Source: Frankiales bacterium (lineage in GTDB: Bacteria; Actinomycetota; Actinomycetes; Mycobacteriales; SCTD01). From it: 35,295 bases of DNA. The notes beneath the pieces were generated by a model. The model saw only the letters and a list, made by a program, of their open reading frames with translations, did no database searches and was not told the origin of the DNA. A program made the translations under genes and the position numbers. The stretch lies in contig JAOPVZ010000269.1 in assembly GCA_025965935.1 (NCBI GenBank), positions 1-35,295 on the forward strand. Reading direction: 5' to 3'. This document shows positions 18,106 through 26,856 of this stretch, in pieces; positions within the stretch are counted from its first letter, which is position 1; every line of letters begins with the position of its first letter.

Positions 18106-18223
18106 AGAATGTCACCCGAACAGCCCCGTTTGGCGTCGAGCACAGCCGGGAACCGACCGGCTGGCGCCGTAGCACACTGCGCCACGACGTCGTGCGCGGA
18201 GCACGGCGAGGGAGGGGGTCGTC

Positions 18224-19921
18224 GTGCGTCGTGCACTCTTCGCGCTCGGGGTCGCGTTGGCACTGGTCACCGGCGCGGCGGCCACCGCTGCCCCGGCGCC
18301 CCAGCGCCAGCACCGGGTGATCGTCCAGGGCTCCTCGAGTGCTGCCGCGGCGACTGCCGTGCAGCGCGCGGGTGGCGAGGTCCTTCGGCGCCTCGACGTG
18401 GTCGGCGGCGTCGCCGCGGAGCTGCCTGCCGATGCGTCCGTGCCGGGCTTCACCGTCACCCCTGACCAGCCGCTGCGACCGCAGTCCCTGGACACCGGCG
18501 ACAGCGGCGGCAGCGGCACAGCCGGCAACGTCTACCGCCAGGAGACCGGCGCCACCGGCCTGCCACCGGCCCAGCGGCACTCGACGGTCGCCCTCATCGA
18601 CACCGGCGTCAGCGACGTGGGAGGCCTCGGGGCGAAGACCCTCACGGTCCCCGACCCGGTCACGGGCGAGCCGGCGCCCTGCGCCAACTTCTCCTCGGAG
18701 GCGGGCGACTGCGCCGACAACTACGGGCACGGCACTTTCCTGGCCGGTCTCATCGCCGGTGGTGGCGACTACCCCGGCATGGACCCGGACGCCCGGCTGG
18801 TCAGCGTCAAGATCGCCGGTCGTAGTGGAGCGGCTGACACGAGCTCGGTGCTCGCCGCGATCCAGTGGGTCGTGTCGTTCAAGGACCAGCTCGGCATCGA
18901 CGTCCTGAACCTGTCGCTCGGCACGGACAGCAACCACGACTTCCGCAAGGACCCGCTCAACCGCGCGGTCGAGCGGGCCTGGCGCGCCGGTCTCGTCGTG
19001 GTGGTCGCGGCCAGCAACCGCGGACCTGCCCAGGGCACCATCAGCAAGCCCGCCGACGACCCGCTCGTGGTCACCGTCGGCGCCGTCGACGACCAGGGCA
19101 CGTCCACCGCAGCTGACGACACGGTGGCGCCCTTCAGCGGACGTGGCCCGGTCCGCGAGGGGACTCCCGACGACCCGGTCACCGTCCGCAAGCCCGACGT
19201 CGTCGCGCCCGGTGTCGGGCTGGTGTCACTGACCGTCCCAGGCAGCCACATCGAGCAGACCGCACCCCCCAGCAGCGTCGGCGTGGCCGGCTACCGCCGG
19301 GGCAGCGGGACGTCGCAGGCGACCGCTGTCGTGTCCGGTGCGGTGGCGCTGCTGCTGGAGCGCCGCACCCTCACTCCGGACGAGGTGAAGGCGGCGCTCT
19401 ACGTCGGCGCGCACCACATGTGGTCGCAGCCGTTCTCGTCGGTCGGGGCCGGCATCGTCGACGTCGCCGACAGCCTGGACGCTGACGTGCACGGGTTCGC
19501 CCAGCCCGACCCGCGGCAGGACGCCTTCGACGGGCTCGACCTGAGCCGTGGCACCGAGCAGGTCACCAGCTTCAGCTGCGGCACGCTGCGCGCGCAGCTC
19601 GACAAGGACGCGGGCTGCACTGTCGTCTCCGGTCAGCTCACGGCGCTGGCGACCAAGAAGGGGGTGCTCGCGCAGCCCTACCTCGACGCCTTCGACGCGA
19701 CCGCCTACGGCACCGGCACCTGGGACGGGCAGAGCTGGTACGCCGGCCAGTGGGTGCAGGGGCAGAGCTGGTACGGGCAGTCCTGGTACGGCCAGAGCTG
19801 GTACGGCCAGAGCTGGTACGAGGACGGCAGCGCCCAACCCAGCACCGCGCCGAGCGAGGGCACCTCCACCGATTTCGGAACGGTGCTGGCAGGCTCCGCC
19901 TGGTACGGGGTCTGGAGGTAG
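18224..19921 (+). CDS. S8 family subtilisin-like serine protease with C-terminal (Q)SWYG repeats
   Basis: Signal peptide; catalytic motifs ALIDTGVSD, NYGHGTFLAG, GSGTSQATAVVSGAVALL. Confidence 0.93.
   Translation: MRRALFALGVALALVTGAAATAAPAPQRQHRVIVQGSSSAAAATAVQRAGGEVLRRLDVVGGVAAELPADASVPGFTVTPDQPLRPQSLDTGDSGGSGTAGNVYRQETGATGLPPAQRHSTVALIDTGVSDVGGLGAKTLTVPDPVTGEPAPCANFSSEAGDCADNYGHGTFLAGLIAGGGDYPGMDPDARLVSVKIAGRSGAADTSSVLAAIQWVVSFKDQLGIDVLNLSLGTDSNHDFRKDPLNRAVERAWRAGLVVVVAASNRGPAQGTISKPADDPLVVTVGAVDDQGTSTAADDTVAPFSGRGPVREGTPDDPVTVRKPDVVAPGVGLVSLTVPGSHIEQTAPPSSVGVAGYRRGSGTSQATAVVSGAVALLLERRTLTPDEVKAALYVGAHHMWSQPFSSVGAGIVDVADSLDADVHGFAQPDPRQDAFDGLDLSRGTEQVTSFSCGTLRAQLDKDAGCTVVSGQLTALATKKGVLAQPYLDAFDATAYGTGTWDGQSWYAGQWVQGQSWYGQSWYGQSWYGQSWYEDGSAQPSTAPSEGTSTDFGTVLAGSAWYGVWR
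19730..19822 (+). repeat. Tandem 15-nt coding repeat CAGAGCTGGTACGGC (QSWYG)
   Basis: Copies at 19730, 19763, 19778, 19793, 19808. Confidence 0.9.
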
Positions 19922-19923
19922 GG

Positions 19924-22644
19924 GTGACGCCAGGGGGGCGCTTTCGGGTCGGAACTCTCAGCGCGCTGCTGCTCGCCGGCGCGCTGGCCCTCGTCCCGGT
20001 GCTGCCGGCCCCGCACCCGTCGCGCGCGGACGCACTGCTGCTGCCGGCGCTGGCCGTGCTGGTCGGTGCCGCGGAGTTCCTGCAGGTGCGCTTCCGGGTC
20101 GGCAACCAGGTCGACGGCAGCAACCTCGTCGAGGCGGTCCTCACCCCGCTCATCGTCGTGGCCCCGAACGCCGCGGGCTTGGTAGCGGTCGCAGCAGGGC
20201 AGCTGCTCGCCGGCGTCCTGCGCCGCAACGCCCCGCTGAAGGTCGCCTTCAACACCGCCCAGTGGACGCTGGCGACGGCGATCGGCGCCGAGGTCTGGCT
20301 GGCCACCCCGGGACAGGACCCGACGACCTGGAACGGCGTCGGCACCCTGGTGCTCGCCGTGCTCGCGGTCGGTGTCGTCAACCTGGCGGCCTTCAGCGGG
20401 GTGCTGCTGCTCACGGGCAGCGACCTGCGTGTCCTGCGTCCGATGCTCGGCATCGGCTGGTCCGCCGGGCTGGCCGTCAACATCGCGCTCGGTGTCCTGT
20501 TCACCCTGGCGCACGCCGCCACCCCGTACGCGCTGCTGCTCGTCCCCGTCCCGCTCGTCGTCCTGCACCTGGCCTACCGAGGGGTCGCGGCCGCGCGCGC
20601 CGACCGCGCCCGGCTGGCCGGTATGCACCGCGCCGCCTCGCTGCTCGCGGAGCCACTTGACCCGCGCCCGGTCATCCCGGACTTCCTCCGGGCGACCGCC
20701 GAGGTCTTCGACACCCGGCGCGCGACGCTCGTCCTCAAGGTCGAGGGCGGCCGCGAGGTGCACCGCATCGACCTCGACCGCGGTGGCGGGGAGGAGGTGC
20801 ACGTCGAGGCTGAGGACACCGCGACCCTCGAGGCAGCGCTCGCCGCCCAGCTCGGTGCGGTGCGCATCCAGGCCAACGACACCAGCCCGCTCGGTCTGGC
20901 CCTGCGGGCCGCGGGTCACCAGGACTGCCTCGCTGCGCCGATGCTCGAGGGCGGCCGCGCCCTCGGCGCCCTGCTGCTCCTCGACCAGAGCGGCCTCGAG
21001 GCTGCCCCCGCCGGCCAGCTCTCGGTGCTGGAGGCGCTGGCCCGCGAGGTCGCGGCCGCGCTCACCAAGGGCCGGCTGCTCGACTCGGTCCTGGAGGAGC
21101 GCCGCAAGCTCTCGACCGTCATCGGCGCGACGTCCGACGGCATCGCCTCCTTCGACGAGGACGGCACGGTCCGCTCCTGGAACCCCGCCCTGGAGCAGAT
21201 CACCGGCCTCGCCGCCGCCGCCGTGCTGGGCCGCGCCGACGTGCTGTCCCGTCTCGACCCGCGCACACCGCAGGGCGAGCCGGTGCTGCTCTCCGACGGT
21301 CCGCTCCCTCCCGAGCTCTCGGTACGGCGGAAGGGCGGCGGGCGACGTCGGCTCGCCTGCAGCTGGAGCCGGGCCGACGACGGGGACGGTCAGCTGCTCG
21401 TCCTCGTCGCCCGCGACGTCACTCCGGTGCAGGAGTTCGAGGCGCTGCGCGCCGAGTTCGGACGACTGGTCGAACAGGAGGCCGCGCGCCGTCTCGTCGT
21501 CGAGCAGCTGCAAGCCGCGGTGGTCCCGGCCACGCCGGTCGTCGACGGGCTCGAGCTGGCCGTGAACTACGTCGCCTCCGACCCGAAGGAGCCCACCGGC
21601 GGCGACCTGTGGGACTGGCACCTGCTGCCGAGCGGCGAGCTGCACCTGGCGGTGGTCGACGTCCTCGGCCACGGCGTGGCCGCGACCAAGTCGGCCCTCG
21701 CGGTGGTGCACACCCTGCGGTCGCTCGCCCTCGACGACACCCCGCTCGAGGACATCGTCGGGCGAGCGGCGTACCTGCTCGAGCGGCAGGACACCGAGCT
21801 GGTCGCCACCGTCGTGCTCGGACGGCTGGACCCGCGCACCGGCCGGCTGCGCATCGTCTCCGGGGGGCACCCGCCCGCCCTGGTCGCCTCGGCCGACGGC
21901 ACGGTCCGGCAGGTGATGGCCACGGGCGGCGCGATCGGCTGGCCGGGCGCGGGCACCGACGGTGTGGAGGAGCTGGTCCTCGCTCCCGGCGACACCCTGC
22001 TGCTCTACACCGACGGTCTCGTCGAGGCCCGCAAGGACATCGTCGAGGGGCTCGACAGCCTCTCGCGCGACCTGGCGTCCGTCGCGGCGCTGCCGGTCGC
22101 GACGATGACCGACGAGCTGGTGCGCCGCGCCCTCGCCGGAGCCGACCGGCGCGACGACACGCTCGCCCTCGGCGTGCGGCTCGGTGACGTGCCGGTCGCG
22201 ACCGCGAGCCACCCCGTTCCGTCGAACCACTGGGAGATCCCGGCCGACCCGCACGCCGTCCCCCAGCTGCGGCGGGAGGCGGTGCGCTGGGTCGCCGACC
22301 AGGGACTGGCCGCCGGCGACCTGGCACTGATCGTCGCGGAGCTGCTCGCCAACGCGGTGCGCGCGGCCGCGAGCCGCGTCACCCTCGAGCTCGCCCTCGG
22401 GGTGGACGGGCTCGACGTCCGGGTGAGGGACGACGGTGCGGGCCTCGACGTGCTGCCCGACGACGGCGTTCCCGACCTTGACGCCGAGGGCAGCCGTGGC
22501 CTGTTCCTGGTGCGCCGGCTGGCCACCGACCTGCAGCTGCTGCCGTCCGAGAGCGGCACGACCGTGCGCTGCCGACTCCCGCTCGAGCAGGTCCCCGACG
22601 TGCCGGACCAGGTGCGCAGGGACGTGGCCGAGCCCATCCTCTAG
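19924..22644 (+). CDS. Membrane SpoIIE-type PP2C phosphatase with GAF-like and PAS-like sensors and C-terminal RsbW-type HATPase domain
   Basis: N-terminal multi-TM; VGGDLWDWHLLPSGELHLAVVDVLGHGVAA; LLYTDGLVEAR; ELLANAVRAA...VRDDGAG...GLFLVRRLA. Confidence 0.9.
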   Translation: MTPGGRFRVGTLSALLLAGALALVPVLPAPHPSRADALLLPALAVLVGAAEFLQVRFRVGNQVDGSNLVEAVLTPLIVVAPNAAGLVAVAAGQLLAGVLRRNAPLKVAFNTAQWTLATAIGAEVWLATPGQDPTTWNGVGTLVLAVLAVGVVNLAAFSGVLLLTGSDLRVLRPMLGIGWSAGLAVNIALGVLFTLAHAATPYALLLVPVPLVVLHLAYRGVAAARADRARLAGMHRAASLLAEPLDPRPVIPDFLRATAEVFDTRRATLVLKVEGGREVHRIDLDRGGGEEVHVEAEDTATLEAALAAQLGAVRIQANDTSPLGLALRAAGHQDCLAAPMLEGGRALGALLLLDQSGLEAAPAGQLSVLEALAREVAAALTKGRLLDSVLEERRKLSTVIGATSDGIASFDEDGTVRSWNPALEQITGLAAAAVLGRADVLSRLDPRTPQGEPVLLSDGPLPPELSVRRKGGGRRRLACSWSRADDGDGQLLVLVARDVTPVQEFEALRAEFGRLVEQEAARRLVVEQLQAAVVPATPVVDGLELAVNYVASDPKEPTGGDLWDWHLLPSGELHLAVVDVLGHGVAATKSALAVVHTLRSLALDDTPLEDIVGRAAYLLERQDTELVATVVLGRLDPRTGRLRIVSGGHPPALVASADGTVRQVMATGGAIGWPGAGTDGVEELVLAPGDTLLLYTDGLVEARKDIVEGLDSLSRDLASVAALPVATMTDELVRRALAGADRRDDTLALGVRLGDVPVATASHPVPSNHWEIPADPHAVPQLRREAVRWVADQGLAAGDLALIVAELLANAVRAAASRVTLELALGVDGLDVRVRDDGAGLDVLPDDGVPDLDAEGSRGLFLVRRLATDLQLLPSESGTTVRCRLPLEQVPDVPDQVRRDVAEPIL

Positions 22645-23585
22645 CGGATCAGCGAGCGCCGCACCGCCTGCCGCACGAGCCCGTCGGCGGTCAGCACGCC
22701 CAGCGACCGGTCGCCGTCGCGCACCTCGACCCGGCCCCCTCCCGCGAGCAGCGCGACCAGCGCACGGCCGAGGTCAACGTCGGAGGAGACGGCCGCTTCC
22801 GCCGTACCCGGCTCGAGGTCGTCAGTGGCCAACGGCATCACCGACAGCGCCTTGACCATCCGGTCCGAGCCGACGAAGCCCGCCACGAAGTCGGTGGCCG
22901 GCGCGGTGAGGAGCTCGGCGGGCGGCGCGTACTGCTCCAGGTGGCCGCCCTCGCGAAGGATCGCGACGCGGGTGCCGAGCCGGACCGCCTCGTCGATGTC
23001 GTGGGTGACGAGCACGACGGTCGTACCGACCTCGGCGTGCACCCGCAGGAACTCGATCTGCAGCCGCTCGCGGGCGACCGGGTCGACGGCGCTGAACGGC
23101 TCGTCCATGAGCAGCACGACGGGATCGGCCGCCAGCGCCCGGGCGACCCCCACCCGTTGCCGCTGGCCGCCGGAGAGCTGTGCCGGGTAGCGGTTGCCGT
23201 GCACCACCGGGTCGAGCCCCACGAGCTCGAGCAGCTCATCGGCGCGGCTACGGGCGCGCTTGCGGTCCCACCCGAGCAGCCGGGGAACCGTCATGACGTT
23301 GTCGCGCACCCGCTGGTGCGGGAACAGGCCGACGTTCTGGATGACGTAGCCGATCCGCCGGCGCAGCTCGGTGGGGTTGGTGGCGGCGACGTCCTGCCCG
23401 TCGACGAGCACCGATCCCGAGGTCGGGTCGATCAGCCGGTTGATCATCTTCATCGTGGTGGTCTTGCCACAACCGCTCGGTCCGACCAGCACGCAGATCT
23501 CACCGCGACCGACATCTAGGGACAGGTCGGCAACGGCTGCCGTGCCGTCGGCGTAGGTCTTGCTCACGCTGTCGAGCCGGATCAT
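22641..23585 (-). CDS. Osmoprotectant (glycine betaine/proline/choline) ABC transporter ATP-binding protein, OpuCA/ProV-like; start may be GTG at 23600
   Basis: GPSGCGKTTTMKMINRLIDPTSGSVLVDGQDV; YVIQNVGLFPHQRV; LSGGQRQRVGVARALA; C-terminal CBS-like segment. Confidence 0.93.
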   Translation of the reverse strand: MIRLDSVSKTYADGTAAVADLSLDVGRGEICVLVGPSGCGKTTTMKMINRLIDPTSGSVLVDGQDVAATNPTELRRRIGYVIQNVGLFPHQRVRDNVMTVPRLLGWDRKRARSRADELLELVGLDPVVHGNRYPAQLSGGQRQRVGVARALAADPVVLLMDEPFSAVDPVARERLQIEFLRVHAEVGTTVVLVTHDIDEAVRLGTRVAILREGGHLEQYAPPAELLTAPATDFVAGFVGSDRMVKALSVMPLATDDLEPGTAEAAVSSDVDLGRALVALLAGGGRVEVRDGDRSLGVLTADGLVRQAVRRSLIR

Positions 23586-23600
23586 GGCATCGTCAGGCAC

Positions 23601-24284
23601 GTGCAGGTCCTCTCGAGTGTGGTGGCTCATCTTGACGCACCCAACCCGTGGATCAGCGTCGACTACGTCCGGCAGAACGCGGACGCGCTGCGAGCCGCTA
23701 CCAAGGAGCACGTCGAGCTGGTGCTGCTCAGCGTCGGTTTCGGGCTGCTGCTGTCGGTGCCGCTCGCGGTCCTCGTCAGGGGTCACCGCCGGCTGTCGAG
23801 CCTGCTGCTCGGTGCCACGGGCGTCATCTACACGATCCCCTCGCTGGCGCTGTTCGCCCTGCTGGCACCGGTGACCGGCCTGACCCTCACGACTGCGGTC
23901 ATCGGCCTGACGGCGTACACGCTGCTCATCCTCGTCCGCAACGTCCTGACCGGACTCGAGGGCGTCTCGCAGGAGGTCCTGGAGTCGGCGCGCGGGATGG
24001 GCATGGGACGCACCCGGATGCTGCTGCGGGTCGAGCTGCCGCTGGCGATGCCGACGATCCTCGCCGGTGTCCGGGTGGCGACGGTCTCGAACGTGGCGCT
24101 GGCGACCGTCGGTGTCGTGGTCAGCCACGGCGGGCTCGGCCAGATCATCTTCCTGGGGTTCCGCAGCAACTTCTACCGGGCCGAGATCCTCACGGGTACG
24201 GCGTTGTGCTTGCTGCTGGCCGCGATCGCCGAGGTCGTCTTCCTCGGGCTGGAGCGGCTCACGACGCCCTGGGCACGACGGTGA
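23601..24284 (+). CDS. Osmoprotectant ABC transporter permease (OpuCB-like)
   Basis: GVIYTIPSLALFALL; VLESARGMGMGRTRMLLRVELPLAMPTILAGVR. Confidence 0.92.
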   Translation: MQVLSSVVAHLDAPNPWISVDYVRQNADALRAATKEHVELVLLSVGFGLLLSVPLAVLVRGHRRLSSLLLGATGVIYTIPSLALFALLAPVTGLTLTTAVIGLTAYTLLILVRNVLTGLEGVSQEVLESARGMGMGRTRMLLRVELPLAMPTILAGVRVATVSNVALATVGVVVSHGGLGQIIFLGFRSNFYRAEILTGTALCLLLAAIAEVVFLGLERLTTPWARR

Positions 24285-24291
24285 TCGCGGC

Positions 24292-24963
24292 ATGAGCCTC
24301 GTCGCGGACACCGCCCAGTGGCTGCTGGACGGCGCGCACTGGAGCGGACCGGAGGGCGTGCCGCACCGGCTGCTCGTGCACCTCGGGATCAGCGCGGCCG
24401 CGGTCGGGCTCGCGGCCCTGATCGCGCTGCCGCCGGCGGTGCTGCTGGGGCACGCCCGCTCGCGCTGGGGGAACGTCCTGGTCGCCGTGTCGAACGTGAC
24501 GCGCGCGCTTCCGGTCTTCGGCGTGCTCATCATCCTGGCGTCCACGTCGCTGGGCCTGAGCACCCGCTCGACCGTGCTCGCGCTGACGCTGTTCGCGATC
24601 CCGCCCCTGCTCACCAACGCCTTCCTCGGCGTCCGTGACGTCGACACCGACGTCGTGGAGGCGGCGCGTGGCAACGGCATGTCGGGGCTGCAGGTGCTGC
24701 GCTCCGTCGAGCTGCCGTTGGCCCTGCCGCTCATCGCGGCCGGCTTCCGCACCTCCGCGGTGCAGGTCGTGGCGACGGCGACCCTCGCCGCCTACGTCGG
24801 TGGTGGCGGCCTCGGGCAGTTCATCAACGAGGGCTTCGCGCGCGGCGACCAACCGGAGACCGCTGCCGGCGGCGTGCTCGTCGCGTTGCTCGCGCTCCTC
24901 GTCGAGGTGGTGCTTGCGCTGGTCCAGCGCAGGGTCCAGCCGCCCGCCGAAACCAGACTGTGA
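24292..24963 (+). CDS. Osmoprotectant ABC transporter permease (OpuCD-like)
   Basis: RALPVFGVLIILA; EAARGNGMSGLQVLRSVELPLALPLIAAGFRT. Confidence 0.92.
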   Translation: MSLVADTAQWLLDGAHWSGPEGVPHRLLVHLGISAAAVGLAALIALPPAVLLGHARSRWGNVLVAVSNVTRALPVFGVLIILASTSLGLSTRSTVLALTLFAIPPLLTNAFLGVRDVDTDVVEAARGNGMSGLQVLRSVELPLALPLIAAGFRTSAVQVVATATLAAYVGGGGLGQFINEGFARGDQPETAAGGVLVALLALLVEVVLALVQRRVQPPAETRL

Positions 24964-25067
24964 CAGTCGTCGGCTGGTGGGCCGGCTGCGGGTCTGGTTA
25001 GGTCGTCGTAGCGGGATGCACACCCGCCCAGACACGCGGCCGTTCGGCCGGGACACAGGAGGCGGCC

Positions 25068-26015
25068 ATGCGCGCTCGTCATGCACTTGCCCTGGCCGTG
25101 GTGCCGATGCTCCTCACGGGCTGCGGCGGTTCGAGCAGCAGCAAGCTGTCGTCGGGTCCCGACAACAGCAAGGTGCTGGTGGTCCTCGCCGATGACCTCA
25201 AGCTGCAGACCGTCGACAACGTCGTGCCGGTGATCCGGACGAAGGTCGCGTCCGCCGCCGCGCAGCAGGCGCTCGACAAGGTCTCCGCGGCGCTGAGCCC
25301 AGAGGCGCTGATCAACCTCAACAAGGCGGTGGACATCGACCGCCAGACGTCGACGACCGCAGCCGAGAAGTTCGTCAAGGACAACGGGCTCGACTCGGGG
25401 GTCTCCGGCGGCTCGGGCAAGCTCGTCGTCGGCGGCGCGAACTTCAGCGAGAGCCAGACCCTGGCCAACGTCTACGCCGACGCGCTCAAGGCCGCCGGGT
25501 TCGACGCGTCGGTCAAGACCGTCGAGAGCCGCGAGGTCTACGAGCCGGCTCTCGAGAAGGGCGACCTCGACGTGTTCCCCGAGTACGTCGGGACGCTGAC
25601 CGAGTTCCTCAACAAGAAGGTCAACGGGCCCAAGGCACCGGCCAAGGCGAGCAACAACCTCGACGCGACGGTGACCGCCCTCAAGGCGCTCGCCGGACCG
25701 CGCGGCCTCACCGTCTACACGCCTGCCCAGGCCGACGACAAGAACGCGTTCGCGGTCACGAAGAAGTTCGCCCTCGACAACGGCCTCACCAAGCTCAGCG
25801 ACCTCAAGAAGGTCAAGGACCTCGTCCTCGGTGGCCCGGCCGAGTGCCCGACGCGACCCTTCTGCGAGCTCGGCCTCGAGAAGACCTACGGCCTGACCTT
25901 CAAGAGCTTCAAGAGCCTCGACACCGGTGGCCCGCTCACGAAGGCGGCCCTGAAGGACGGGACCATCCAGGTCGGTCTCGTCTTCAGCAGCGACGGCTCG
26001 CTGGGCTCCCTGTAG
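25068..26015 (+). CDS. Osmoprotectant-binding lipoprotein (OpuCC/ProX-like), apparent circular permutation
   Basis: Lipobox LLTGCGG; GGANFSESQTLANVYADALKAAGFDA and EVYEPALEKGDLDVFPEYVGTLTEFL typical of the family. Confidence 0.9.
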   Translation: MRARHALALAVVPMLLTGCGGSSSSKLSSGPDNSKVLVVLADDLKLQTVDNVVPVIRTKVASAAAQQALDKVSAALSPEALINLNKAVDIDRQTSTTAAEKFVKDNGLDSGVSGGSGKLVVGGANFSESQTLANVYADALKAAGFDASVKTVESREVYEPALEKGDLDVFPEYVGTLTEFLNKKVNGPKAPAKASNNLDATVTALKALAGPRGLTVYTPAQADDKNAFAVTKKFALDNGLTKLSDLKKVKDLVLGGPAECPTRPFCELGLEKTYGLTFKSFKSLDTGGPLTKAALKDGTIQVGLVFSSDGSLGSL

Positions 26016-26856
26016 TCGCGGTGGCCGTCCGCCGTACGACGGCGGCGCCGGCGAAGATCGCCGTCGCGACCGCCAGGATGGCGAAGCTCGGCGGTGTGCT
26101 CGGGAGGGCGTAGCTGGCACCGAGCCCGATCCACACGGAGGCGACCGCGAGAGCGGCGGACAGGCCCATCGCCCGGAACGGCCGGCTGCTGAGGCGGCTG
26201 GCGGCGGCAGCCGGCGCGGCGATGAGGCCGAGGATGAGCAGGGCACCGACGACCTGCGTGGCCTCGGCTGCGGTCGCGCCGGTGAGTGCGAGGAAGGCGA
26301 GCCCGAGCAGCCGCACCGGCACGCCGGCGGCGCGGGCGACGCGCTCGTCGAGCGTCGCGAGGAGCAACGGTCGAGCGAGTGCGAGCAGCAGCACGATGAC
26401 GCCGACCGCGATCCCGGCGGCCAGCCAGGCACGTGGGCCTGACAGCCCGAGGACCGAGCCGAACAGCACCGCCACCGCACCGTTGCCGTTCGAGCCGCTG
26501 CGCCTGGTGGTGTAGATGCTGAGGAAGAGCACGCCGAGCCCGAGGATCCACGCGAAGACCGCGCCGATGACCGTGTCGTCCGGGCGGCCGCCCTGCCCGA
26601 TCAGCCCCATCGCGATGCCGACGCCGATGGTCAGGACGAACAGGCCCAGCCGGGCGTCGAGCCCGAACGCGAGGGCGGCCAGGGCGCCGGTGAACGCCAC
26701 ATGGCTGAGCGCGTCGGCGGTGAAGACCTGGCCGCGCAGCACGAGGAAGTACCCGATCAGCCCGGCGGCAGCGGCGATCGCGGTGCCGGCCACGAACGCG
26801 TGCTGCATGAAGGGATGGCTCAGCATGTGCGCCAGCCCAGTCCAGGGCGCGGTCAT
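25984..26856 (-). CDS. Metal ABC transporter permease (ZnuB/ABC-3 family)
   Basis: GYFLVLRGQVFTADALSHVAFTGALAA; ARAAGVPVRLLGLAFLALTGATAAEATQVVGALLI. Confidence 0.92.
   Translation of the reverse strand: MTAPWTGLAHMLSHPFMQHAFVAGTAIAAAAGLIGYFLVLRGQVFTADALSHVAFTGALAALAFGLDARLGLFVLTIGVGIAMGLIGQGGRPDDTVIGAVFAWILGLGVLFLSIYTTRRSGSNGNGAVAVLFGSVLGLSGPRAWLAAGIAVGVIVLLLALARPLLLATLDERVARAAGVPVRLLGLAFLALTGATAAEATQVVGALLILGLIAAPAAAASRLSSRPFRAMGLSAALAVASVWIGLGASYALPSTPPSFAILAVATAIFAGAAVVRRTATATTGSPASRRC

Noticed and set aside
18183-18194. CACGACGTCGTG 12-bp palindrome upstream of the subtilase
   Set aside because: Perfect, but 12-bp palindromes are common by chance in GC-rich DNA; no further support
19730-19822. 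Possible CRISPR or VNTR element
   Set aside because: 15-nt repeat is contiguous and in frame, encoding QSWYG; protein repeat rather than CRISPR
19705-22254. 849-aa minus-strand ORF
   Set aside because: Shadow ORF antisense to the SpoIIE-type gene; composition rich in R/G/E/D/H, no domain motifs, typical of high-GC antisense frames
25040-25055. GGCCGTTCGGCC dyad upstream of the osmoprotectant-binding protein
   Set aside because: Short, GC-only dyad; expected by chance at this composition
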